Below are positions 54,046 to 64,000 of a DNA stretch of 64,000 bases, piece by piece (within the stretch, counting starts at the first letter, position 1; each line of letters begins with the position of its first letter). Position numbers and translations under genes: made by a program. Source of the stretch: Populus alba (Eukaryota; Streptophyta; Magnoliopsida; Malpighiales; Salicaceae); NCBI RefSeq assembly GCF_005239225.2, contig NC_133300.1, positions 11,313,875 to 11,377,874 on the forward strand. Direction: 5' to 3'. A model generated the notes under the pieces. The model was not told where the DNA came from, made no database searches, and saw nothing but the letters and a program-made list of their open reading frames with translations.

Positions 54046-56154
54046 GCCCCGGGTTGATAATGATTTGTCCTCAAATCAGAATCGTCATCATCATCCAAGT
54101 ACGGAGATAAGTCTTTCACATTAAAAGTAGCTGATACGTTGTAATCACCAGGAAGATCTACCTTATACGCATTGTCATTCACCTTCTCTATAATATGAAA
54201 TGGACCGTCAGCTCTTGGCATCAACTTGGACTTACGTTTGCTTGGAAATCTGCCCTTGCTAATATGAATCCAAACAAGATCTCCAGGTTCAAACCTGACC
54301 ATCTTTCGCCCCTTGTTAGCTTGTTTAGCATGCTTTGTTGTTTTCTCCTCAATATGCAGTCGAACCTGCTCATGTAGTTTCTTCATCAATTCTGCCTTTC
54401 TAATTCCATCCATAGATGTCCTCTCATCAATTGGAATATGAACAAGATCAATAAGAACACAAGGATTAAAGCCATACACAACCTCAAACGGTGAAAATTT
54501 TGTAGCCCCATGCACACCGATTATATGCAAACTCCACAATCGGCAAACAAGTATCCCAACTCTTCAAATTCTTATGTATAACAGCTCGTAACAAAGAAGA
54601 TAAAGTTCGGTTTACTACCTCAGTTTGTGGATGACATGCCGTACTGAAAAGTAACTTTGTTCCAAGTTTCCTCCAAAGAGGCTTCGAAAAGTGGCTTAAG
54701 AACTTTGTATCACGATCAGAGACAATGCTTTTAGGAATTCCATGCAAACGAACAATCTCTTGAAAGAACAAATCAGCAACATGTACTGCATCGTCACTTT
54801 TCGTACAAGGAATGAAATGGGACATTTTGGAGAATCGATCAACCACCACCATTATCGAATCCTTCCCACGTTGTGTTCTTGGTAGTCCAAGTACAAAGTC
54901 CATGCTAATGTCCATCCATGGTTGCTCTGGAATAGGCAGTGGCATATATAGTCCATACGCATTCTCTTTACCTTTAGCTCTCCTGCAAATAGCACATCTT
55001 TCAATCACCTTGTGTACATCCCGTAACATACTAGGCCAAAAGAAATGTTCTTGTAGCAGCTCATAAGTCTTCTTCTCCCCAAAATGACCACTAAGACCAC
55101 CACTATGAGCCTCTCGCACAAGCAACTCCCGTAACGAACCTGAAGGAATACACATTCTGCCCATTTTGAACAAGTAACCTTCATGCATAAAGAACCCATC
55201 ACAAGCTCCCTTTGCACATTCGGCAACCACATTGCAAAGTAGGAATCATTGGCATACTGATCCTTCACCTGTTCAAAACCCATCAGCCTTGCATTCAACA
55301 TAGAGATCAGTGCATACCTCCTAGAAAGAGCATCAGCAACCACATTAACTTGCCCTTTCTTGTACTTTATGACATAAGGAAATGACTCCATGAACTCCAC
55401 CCATTTAGCGTGTCTTCGATTCAACTTGTTTTGCCCCTTGAGATACTTCAAGGCTTCATGATCAGTATGTATAACAAATTCCTTAGGCAACAAGTAGTGC
55501 TGCCATACCTCCAGAGCCCGAATCAAAAGCATAGAACTCCTTGTCGCAAATAGAGTAGTTCAAACGCGCTCCATTTAACTTTTCACTGAAGAATGCAATC
55601 GGTCTCTTTTCTTGCATCAAAACAGCACCGATTCCAACCCCGGAAGCATCGCACTCTATTTCGAATGTGTTTAGCAAAGTCTGGAAGTGCTAAAACTGGA
55701 GCAGTACACAACTTTTCCTTAATTATCTCAAAAGCTTTCTGCGCATCTTCACTCCCATCTAAACTCCTTCCCTTTTTCAAGCATTCTGTCATAGGAGCAA
55801 CAATAGAGCTGAAGTCTTTCACAAATCGCCTGTAGAAAGAAGCTAAACCATGGAAACTCCTCACATCAGTGATACTAGCAGGTTTTGGCCAGTCTCGAAT
55901 TGCCTCAATTTTCTCCTCATCAACTCTACCTCCCCTGCCAGAGATAATATATCCAAGAAACACGACACTTTGTGAGTTTCCCATACAACTTAGAATCTTG
56001 CAAAGTCTCAAACACAACTCTAAGATGCTTCACATGATCGTCAAAGGTCTTGCTATACACTAGGATGTCGTCAAAATATACTACAACAAACAGCCCAATA
56101 TACTTCCTCAAAACATGATTCTCCACCAAGGTAGTTGACGCAACATTAGTGCAA
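54046..56154 (-). pseudogene. B pol, array unit 3
   Basis: Frames 54484-55230 (integrase), 53973-54539 (post-integrase), 55005-55532 (RNase H end and zinc domain) and 55583-56017 (RT thumb to RNase H). Breaks occur at YNRGVHG (bases missing at 54517), ANVVAE (a base missing at 55232) and FAK/TFEIEC. Confidence 0.9.
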
Positions 56155-56613
56155 TGATGTGCATCATGGGAATTATAATCCATCTCGTAAAGATGAATCT
56201 AATATGCAAGAGGATTCAGATGGTCCAATGACAAGAGCGAGAGCGAAACAACTACAACGGGCCTTGACGAATCAAATTGCAATGATTGAAGCTGCGTCGG
56301 AGTTAAAAATTAGCAATCAGTTTGAAATTGGTTCAAGGGTGCTTATTTGCCTACAATTGGAACTTGGAGATGGGAAAAGCCCTTAATGGTTCTTTTCATG
56401 CTGGGCTACTTGTATTTGGATTGATAATGCAAGTGAAGGAATTGATGCTGTTTACGGTCAGAACAGTAGATGGATTTGAACCCGAATTTGAAGTCATCCA
56501 ATGCATGTGAAAACACGATTTATGTAGGTAAAACTCAAGTTCAGAACGTGATCTTTCTATATTGTCCAACCATGATTGCATTGGACTTTTGTGTCCCATG
56601 ACGCGCATCATCA
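56155..56613 (+). repeat. B 459-bp segment, copy S6
   Basis: Ends ACGCGCATCATCA rather than ACGCACATCATCA, a variant shared with S7, S8 and S1. Confidence 0.88.
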
Positions 56614-58727
56614 GCCCCGGGTTGATAATGATTTGTCCTCAAATCAGAATCGTCATCATCATCCAAGTACGGAGATAAGTCTTTCACATTAAAAGTAGCT
56701 GATACGTTGTAATCACCAGGAAGATCTACCTTATACGCATTGTCATTCACCTTCTCTATAATATGAAATGGACCGTCAGCTCTTGGCATCAACTTGGACT
56801 TACGTTTGCTTGGAAATCTGCCCTTGCTAATATGAATCCAAACAAGATCTCCAGGTTCAAACCTGACCATCTTTCGCCCCTTGTTAGCTTGTTTAGCATG
56901 CTTTGTTGTTTTCTCCTCAATATGTAGTCGAACCTGCTCATGTAGTTTCTTCATCAATTCTGCCTTTCTAATTCCATCCATAGATGTCCTCTCATCAATT
57001 GGAATATGAACAAGATCAATAAGAACACAAGGATTAAAGCCATACACAACCTCAAATGGTGAAAATTTTGTAGCCCCATGCACACCACGATTATATGCAA
57101 ACTCCACAATCGGCAAACAAGTATCCCAACTCTTCAAATTCTTATGTATAACAGCTCGTAACAAAGAAGATAAAGTTCGGTTTACTACCTCAGTTTGTGG
57201 ATGACATGCCGTACTGAAAAGTAACTTTGTTCCAAGTTTCCTCCAAAGAGGCTTCGAAAAGTGGCTTAAGAACTTTGTATCACGATCAGAGACAATGCTT
57301 TTAGGAATTCCATGCAAACGAACAATCTCTTGAAAGAACAAATCAGCAACATGTACTGCATCGTCACTTTTCGTACAAGGAATGAAATGGGACATTTTGG
57401 AGAATCGATCAACCACCACCATTATCGAATCCTTCCCACGTTGTGTTCTTGGTAGTCCAAGTACAAAGTCCATGCTAATGTCCATCCATGGTTGCTCTGG
57501 AATAGGCAGTGGCATATATAGTCCATACGCATTCTCTTTACCTTTAGCTCTCCTGCAAATAGCACATCTTTCAATCACCTTGTGTACATCCCGTAACATA
57601 CTAGGCCAAAAGAAATGTTCTTGTAGCAGCTCATAAGTCTTCTTCTCCCCAAAATGACCACTAAGACCACCACTATGAGCCTCTCGCACAAGCAACTCCC
57701 GTAACGAACCTGAAGGAATACACATTCTGCCCATTTTGAACAAGTAACCTTCATGCATAAAGAACCCATCACAAGCTCCCTTTGCACATTCGGCAACCAC
57801 ATTGGCAAAGTAGGAATCATTGGCATACTGATCCTTCACCTGTTCAAAACCCATCAGCCTTGCATTCAACATAGAGATCAGTGCATACCTCCTAGAAAGA
57901 GCATCAGCAACCACATTAACTTGCCCTTTCTTGTACTTTATGACATAAGGAAATGACTCCATGAACTCCACCCATTTAGCGTGTCTTCGATTCAACTTGT
58001 TTTGCCCCTTGAGATACTTCAAGGCTTCATGATCAGTATGTATAACAAATTCCTTAGGCAACAAGTAGTGCTGCCATACCTCCAGAGCCCGAATCAAAGC
58101 ATAGAACTCCTTGTCCGCAAATAGAGTAGTTCAAACGCGCTCCATTTAACTTTTCACTGAAGAATGCAATCGGTCTCTTTTCTTGCATCAAAACAGCACC
58201 GATTCCAACCCCGGAAGCATCGCACTCTATTTCGAATGTGTTTAGCAAAGTCTGGAAGTGCTAAAACTGGAGCAGTACACAACTTTTCCTTAATTATCTC
58301 AAAAGCTTTCTGCGCATCTTCACTCCCCATCTAAACTCCTTCCCTTCTTTCAAGCATTCTGTCATAGGAGCAACAATAGAGCTGAAGTCTTTCACAAATC
58401 GCCTGTAGAAAGAAGCTAAACCATGGAAACTCCTCACATCAGTGATACTAGCAGGTTTTGGCCAGTCTCGAATTGCCTCAATTTTCTCCTCATCAACTCT
58501 ACCTCCCCTGCCAGAGATAATATATCCAAGAAACACGACACTTTGTGAGTTTCCCATACAACTTAGAATCTTGCAAAGTCTCAAACACAACTCTAAGATG
58601 CTTCACATGATCGTCAAAGGTCTTGCTATACACTAGGATGTCGTCAAAATATACTACAACAAACAGCCCAATATACTTCCTCAAAACATGATTCTCCACC
58701 AAGGTAGTTGACGCAACATTAGTGCAA
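56614..58727 (-). CDS. B pol, array unit 4, with a 518-aa open frame
   Basis: Frame 56541-58097 runs unbroken from RNase H ([30 protein letters not shown]) through the integrase zinc domain ([19 protein letters not shown]), the DDE core ([18 protein letters not shown]; the Glu of QTEVVNR retained despite the four-residue gap) and the post-core [11 protein letters not shown] to the segment boundary. Upstream, RNase H D/E motifs and RT are in other frames (58054-58248; 58294-58590; 58499-58756). It cannot make a working RT because the RT N-terminal half is absent. Confidence 0.9.
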
Positions 58728-59186
58728 TGATGTGCATCATGGGAATTATAATCCATCTCGTAAAGATGAATCTAATATGCAAGAGGATTCAGATGGTCCA
58801 ATGACAAGAGCGAGAGCGAAACAACTACAACGGGCCTTGACGAATCAAATTGCAATGATTGAAGCTGCGTCGGAGTTAAAAATTAGCAATCAGTTTGAAA
58901 TTGGTTCAAGGGTGCTTATTTGCCTACAATTGGAACTTGGAGATGGGAAAAGCCCTTAATGGTTCTTTTCATGCTGGGCTACTTGTATTTGGATTGATAA
59001 TGCAAGTGAAGGAATTGATGCTGTTTACGGTCAGAACAGTAGATGGATTTGAACCCGAATTTGAAGTCATCCAATGCATGTGAAAACACGATTTATGTAG
59101 GTAAAACTCAAGTTCAGAACGTGATCTTTCTATATTGTCCAACCATGATTGCATTGGACTTTTGTGTCCCATGACGCGCATCATCA
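58728..59186 (+). repeat. B 459-bp segment, copy S7
   Basis: Same ends and plus-strand pol tail as S6. Confidence 0.88.
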
Positions 59187-61293
59187 GCCCCGGGTTGATA
59201 ATGATTTGTCCTCAAATCAGAATCGTCATCATCATCCAAGTACGGAGATAAGTCTTTCACATTAAAAGTAGCTGATACGTTGTAATCACCAGGAAGATCT
59301 ACCTTATACGCATTGTCATTCACCTTCTCTATAATATGAAATGGACCGTCAGCTCTTGGCATCAACTTGGACTTACGTTTGCTTGGGAATCTGCCCTTGC
59401 TAATATGAATCCAAACAAGATCTCCAGGTTCAAACCTGACCATCTTTCGCCCCTTGTTAGCTTGTTTAGCATGCTTTGTTGTTTTCTCCTCAATATGTAG
59501 TCGAACCTGCTCATGTAGTTTCTTCATCAATTCTGCCTTTCTAATTCCATCCATAGATGTCCTCTCATCAATTGGAATATGAACAAGATCAATAAGAACA
59601 CAAGGATTAAAGCCATACACAACCTCAAACGGTGAAAATTTTGTAGCCCCATGCACACCACGATTATATGCAAACTCCACAATCGGCAAACAAGTATCCC
59701 AACTCTTCAAATTCTTATGTATAACAGCTCGTAACAAAGAAGATAAAGTTCGGTTTACTACCTCAGTTTGTGGATGACATGCCGTACTGAAAAGTAACTT
59801 TGTTCCAAGTTTCCTCCAAAGAGGCTTCGAAAAGTGGCTTAAGAACTTTGTATCACGATCAGAGACAATGCTTTTAGGAATTCCATGCAAACGAACAATC
59901 TCTTGAAAGAACAAATCAGCAACATGTACTGCATCGTCACTTTTCGTACAAGGAATGAAATGGGACATTTTGGAGAATCGATCAACCACCACCATTATCG
60001 AATCCTTCCCACGTTGTGTTCTTGGTAGTCCAAGTACAAAGTCCATGCTAATGTCCATCCATGGTTGCTCTGGAATAGGCAGTGGCATATATAGTCCATA
60101 CGCATTCTCTTTACCTTTAGCTCTCCTGCAAATAGCACATCTTTCAATCACCTTGTGTACATCCCGTAACATACTAGGCCAAAAGAAATGTTCTTGTAGC
60201 AGCTCATAAGTCTTCTTCTCCCCAAAATGACCACTAAGACCACCACTATGAGCCTCTCGCACAAGCAACTCCCGTAACGAACCTGAAGGAATACACATTC
60301 TGCCCATTTTGAACAAGTAACCTTCATGCATAAAGAACCCATCACAAGCTCCCTTTGCACATTCGGCAACCACATTGGCAAAGTAGGAATCATTGGCATA
60401 CTGATCCTTCACCTGTTCAAAACCCATCAGCCTTGCATTCAACATAGAGATCAGTGCATACCTCCTAGAAAGAGCATCAGCAACCACATTAACCTGCCCT
60501 TTCTTGTACTTTATGACATAAGGAAATGACTCCATGAACTCCACCCATTTAGCGTGTCTTCGATTCAACTTGTTTTGCCCCTTGAGATACTTCAAGGCTT
60601 CATGATCAGTATGTATAACAAATTCCTTAGGCAACAAGTAGTGCTGCCATACCTCCAGAGCCCGAATCAAAGCATAGAACTCCTTGTCGCAAATAGAGTA
60701 GTTCAAACGCGCTCCATTTAACTTTTCACTGAAGAATGCAATCGGTCTCTTTTCTTGCATCAAAACAGCACCGATTCCAACCCCGGAAGCATCGCACTCT
60801 ATTTCGAATGTGTTTAGCAAAGTCTGGAAGTGCTAAAACTGGAGCAGTACACAACTTTTCCTTAATTATCTCAAAAGCTTTCTGCGCATCTTCACTCCCC
60901 ATCTAAACTCCTTCCCTTTTTCAAGCATTCTGTCATAGGAGCAACAATAGAGCTGAAGTCTTTCACAAATCGCCTGTAGAAAGAAGCTAAACCATGGAAA
61001 CTCCTCACATCAGTGATACTAGCAGGTCCAGTCTCGAATTGCCTCAATTTTCTCCTCATCAACTCTAACTCCCCTGCCAGAGATAATATATCCAAGAAAC
61101 ACGACACTTTGTGAGTTTCCCATACAACTTAGAATCTTGCAAAGTCTCAAACACAACTCTAAGATGCTTCACATGATCGTCAAAGGTCTTGCTATACACT
61201 AGGATGTCGTCAAAATATACTACAACAAACAGCCCAATATACTTCCTCAAAACATGATTCTCCACCAAGGTAGTTGACGCAACATTAGTGCAA
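59187..61293 (-). CDS. B pol, array unit 5, with a 568-aa open frame
   Basis: The longest B frame, 59114-60820: [19 protein letters not shown] (RNase H), VVADALSRR, integrase HHCC and DDE regions, post-integrase [20 protein letters not shown]. The first Met is incidental. Upstream RT is broken by the FAK/TFEIEC frameshift, a C-run in SEDAQK and a 5-bp loss in the IRDWPKPAS motif near 61025. All units share the KLTKC deletion. Confidence 0.9.
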
Positions 61294-61752
61294 TGATGTG
61301 CATCATGGGAATTATAATCCATCTCGTAAAGATGAATCTAATATGCAAGAGGATTCAGATGGTCCAATGACAAGAGCGAGAGCGAAACAACTACAACGGG
61401 CCTTGACGAATCAAATTGCAATGATTGAAGCTGCGTCGGAGTTAAAAATTAGCAATCAGTTTGAAATTGGTTCAAGGGTGCTTATTTGCCTACAATTGGA
61501 ACTTGGAGATGGGAAAAGCCCTTAATGGTTCTTTTCATGCTGGGCTACTTGTATTTGGATTGATAATGCAAGTGAAGGAATTGATGCTGTTTACGGTCAG
61601 AACAGTAGATGGATTTGAACCCGAATTTGAAGTCATCCAATGCATGTGAAAACACGATTTATGTAGGTAAAACTCAAGTTCAGAACGTGATCTTTCTATA
61701 TTGTCCAACCATGATTGCATTGGACTTTTGTGTCCCATGACGCGCATCATCA
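61294..61752 (+). repeat. B 459-bp segment, copy S8
   Basis: Last copy at the right end of the array, identical in layout to S7. Confidence 0.88.
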
Positions 61753-62617
61753 GCCCCGGGTTGATAATGATTTGTCCTCAAATCAGAATCGTCATCATCA
61801 TCCAAGTACGGAGATAAGTCTTTCACATTAAAAGTAGCTGATACGTTGTAATCACCAGGAAGATCTACCTTATACGCATTGTCATTCACCTTCTCTATAA
61901 TATGAAATGGACCGTCAGCTCTTGGCATCAACTTGGACTTACGTTTGCTTGGGAATCTGCCCTTGCTAATATGAATCCAAACAAGATCTCCAGGTTCAAA
62001 CCTGACCATCTTTCGCCCCTTGTTAGCTTGTTTAGCATGCTTTGTTGTTTTCTCCTCAATATGTAGTCGAACCTGCTCATGTAGTTTCTTCATCAATTCT
62101 GCCTTTCTAATTCCATCCATAGATGTCCTCTCATCAATTGGAATATGAACAAGATCAATAAGAACACAAGGATTAAAGCCATACACAACCTCAAATGGTG
62201 AAAATTTTGTAGCCCCATGCACACCGATTATATGCAAACTCCACAATCGGCAAACAAGTATCCCAACTCTTCAAATTCTTATGTATAACAGCTCGTAACA
62301 AAGAAGATAAAGTTCGGTTTACTACCTCAGTTTGTGGATGACATGCCGTACTGAAAAGTAACTTTGTTCCAAGTTTCCTCCAAAGAGGCTTCGAAAAGTG
62401 GCTTAAGAACTTTGTATCACGATCAGAGACAATGCTTTTAGGAATTCCATGCAAACGAACAATCTCTTGAAAGAACAAATCAGCAACATGTACTGCATCG
62501 TCACTTTTCGTACAAGGAATGAAATGGGACATTTTGGAGAATCGATCAACCACCACCATTATCGAATCCTTCCCACGTTGTGTTCTTGGTAGTCCAAGTA
62601 CAAAGTCCATGCTAATG
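61753..62617 (-). pseudogene. B pol, partial unit 6 (integrase), fused to upstream RT
   Basis: Integrase and post-integrase as in the other units (frames 61680-62246 and 62191-62661, split at YNR). At about 62617-62622 the frame fuses RT residues [14 protein letters not shown] to integrase [11 protein letters not shown], sharing a GTGGACAT-like sequence, so RT core, RNase H and the integrase zinc domain are deleted here. Confidence 0.88.
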
Positions 62618-63206
62618 TCCACTTTAGAAAACAATACAGCACCATGTAACTCATCAAGCAAATCACATCAAGTCTGGGTATAGAAAATCGATACTTAACT
62701 GTTATTTTGTTGATAGCATCGGCTGTCCATACACCATCCTCATGGTACCATCTTTCTTCGGAAACAAGCAAAGTAGGTACGGAACATGGACTAACTGATT
62801 CTCGCACATAGCCCTTCTCTAAGAGCTCACCGACTGCCTTTGAATCTCTTTCGCTTCCTCTGGATTACATCTGTATGCTAGTCTATTAGGAAGTGAAGCT
62901 CCCGCACCAAATCAATTTGATGCTCAATACCACGAATAGGTGGTAATCCTTTAGGTAATTCATCTGGAAACACATCTTTAAAATTCTTCAAGTAATTCCT
63001 TAATCTGTCTGGTAAGTCCAATCCTTCTACTTGTATTAGTTGCTTTGCCCAGACCATGAAAAATTCAATCCCTGTTGCGGCTAAATGCTTGTTTGATGTC
63101 TCCTTTTTTGGCTAACAACAGCCCCTTTCGTGATGTCACCTCCTTTTGTTGGCTTCGTAACTGATCCTCTCTAACTTGTTGAGAACTCAGTGGTAACAAG
63201 TTCACC
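62618..63206 (-). pseudogene. B RT N-terminal part and protease-RT linker
   Basis: Minus strand in several frames: LLPLSSQQVREDQLRSQQKE, then [71 protein letters not shown] and [16 protein letters not shown]. It supplies the part of pol absent from the array units, with at least five frameshifts. It runs into the N gap, so gag and protease of B are unseen. Confidence 0.85.
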
Positions 63207-63706
63207 NNNNNNNNNNNNNNNNNNNNNNNNNNNNNNNNNNNNNNNNNNNNNNNNNNNNNNNNNNNNNNNNNNNNNNNNNNNNNNNNNNNNNNNNNNNNNN
63301 NNNNNNNNNNNNNNNNNNNNNNNNNNNNNNNNNNNNNNNNNNNNNNNNNNNNNNNNNNNNNNNNNNNNNNNNNNNNNNNNNNNNNNNNNNNNNNNNNNNN
63401 NNNNNNNNNNNNNNNNNNNNNNNNNNNNNNNNNNNNNNNNNNNNNNNNNNNNNNNNNNNNNNNNNNNNNNNNNNNNNNNNNNNNNNNNNNNNNNNNNNNN
63501 NNNNNNNNNNNNNNNNNNNNNNNNNNNNNNNNNNNNNNNNNNNNNNNNNNNNNNNNNNNNNNNNNNNNNNNNNNNNNNNNNNNNNNNNNNNNNNNNNNNN
63601 NNNNNNNNNNNNNNNNNNNNNNNNNNNNNNNNNNNNNNNNNNNNNNNNNNNNNNNNNNNNNNNNNNNNNNNNNNNNNNNNNNNNNNNNNNNNNNNNNNNN
63701 NNNNNN
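63207..63706. other. Assembly gap (500 N)
   Basis: Exactly 500 N; a placeholder of unknown true size next to the 5' part of the B element. Confidence 0.98.
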
Positions 63707-64000
63707 GGTTAGAGATCTTAATCGATAAATCTGTCTAGAGCACAAGAAGGAAAATCAAGGATGACTGCTTTAAGCCTACACACAATCTGCTTAAAATCAA
63801 AGAGGAAGAAAGCACATAGCCAGGCTATTGCTCGATCTTAACACACTGATATTTGTTTTTTTTTTTTTTTGGGTTTTTGGGGTTTTTTTTGGGGGGCTTT
63901 TACAACATAAGTGGCACGATCCATCAGCACTTAATAATTTCAACTCTCGCTAAGGGCGAGAAGAACCTGAAGGTATAGAAAATAAGAGATATATATTCAC
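63707..64000. other. Unrecognised sequence after gap
   Basis: Contains a T/G-rich low-complexity run (63855-63898). No reading frame, LTR or RNA gene is recognised and it matches none of the families in the window. Confidence 0.6.

Larger units (their letters stand above)
47907..62617 (-). repeat. Tandem array of a 2.57-kb family B pol unit
   Basis: Six TGATGTGCATCATGGG starts occur at 48441, 51012, 53588, 56155, 58728 and 61294, spaced 2571, 2576, 2567, 2573 and 2566 bp. Each unit is a 459-bp segment followed in plus coordinates by post-integrase, integrase, RNase H and RT core of minus-strand pol. Partial units lie at both ends. Units are nearly identical and differ mostly by one- to five-base indels, implying recent amplification or heavy homogenisation. 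Confidence 0.93.

Noticed and set aside
56396..56611. A 71-aa minus-strand frame within each 459-bp segment
   Set aside because: It overlaps the pol tail on the other strand and contains only random-looking sequence downstream of pol; not a separate gene.
57382..57636. An 84-aa plus-strand frame repeated in every B unit (also at 49668, 52242, 54812, 59955)
   Set aside because: It is antisense to integrase. Its repetition follows from the tandem array, and it shows no independent start context or family resemblance.
47907..62617. CRISPR-like or gene-cluster interpretation of the periodic repeats
   Set aside because: The period is 2.57 kb and the whole unit is degraded retrotransposon pol; there are no short direct repeats with spacers.
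63855..63898. Telomere-like G/T-rich run
   Set aside because: The run is irregular T and G homopolymer and lacks the plant TTTAGGG repeat.

Overview
The window is plant nuclear DNA, most likely eudicot pericentromeric or other heterochromatic sequence. Almost all of it is LTR-retrotransposon sequence: Ty3/gypsy pol proteins, primer sites matching initiator tRNA-Met or tRNA-Asp, and an Athila-type gag. The only host-type genes seen are a CYP82-like cytochrome P450 remnant, a LONELY GUY (LOG)-like cytokinin-activation gene and a possible terminal exon. Nothing looks prokaryotic. Two 500-N placeholders (9768-10267 and 63207-63706) mark assembly gaps, and many one-base homopolymer indels suggest an imperfect long-read consensus.

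Naming used here. Family A is a Ty3/gypsy element with 712-725 bp LTRs (TGATGCG...CGCATCA), a tRNA-iMet-type primer site and a pol tail that runs into the LTR; this is CRM-like, but the lineage is tentative. Family B is a related gypsy element seen only as pol fragments and a 2.57-kb tandem array. Family C is an Athila-type element.

Layout. 1-8748: minus-strand A pol (A0) interrupted by a plus-strand A element (A3) that is cut off at 8748 and joined to a B fragment (to 9767) and a gap. 10268-11318: host DNA. 11324-26139: a complete minus-strand A element (A1, TSD CCTAG) with a second complete A element (A2, 14793-22201, TSD AAAAT) nested inside it. A0/A3 is a diverged duplicate of the A1/A2 nest. 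26145-30996: a CYP82-like P450 pseudogene split by a TAA-flanked MITE and by an old degenerate A-like element. 31361-38335: a scrambled A element (A4) with two truncated LTRs and a 3.56-kb LINE in place of its RT/RNase H. 38336-38970: a piece of B array. 38971-47906: Athila-type element C, minus strand, lacking RT-RNase H, with an LTR containing a 1.4-kb tandem duplication and an intronless LOG-like gene between its integrase remnant and 3' end. 47907-62617: five full and two partial tandem copies of a ~2571-bp B unit. 62618-63206: B RT N-terminal part, then a gap and 294 bp of unrecognised sequence.

How it fits together. These are layers of insertion: P450 gene, then old A-like element and MITE, then A1, A2 within A1, and duplication of that nest. 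Separately, B was amplified in tandem and C came to lie inside the B array. Every pol shows stops, frameshifts or deletions. The best-preserved reading frames are the 568-aa and 518-aa B frames, the C gag-protease frame (692 aa) and the A gag-protease frames. The most unusual features are the LOG-like gene inside an Athila element, the B tandem array with its 459-bp TG...CA segment on the opposite strand to pol, and the duplicated self-nested A element.
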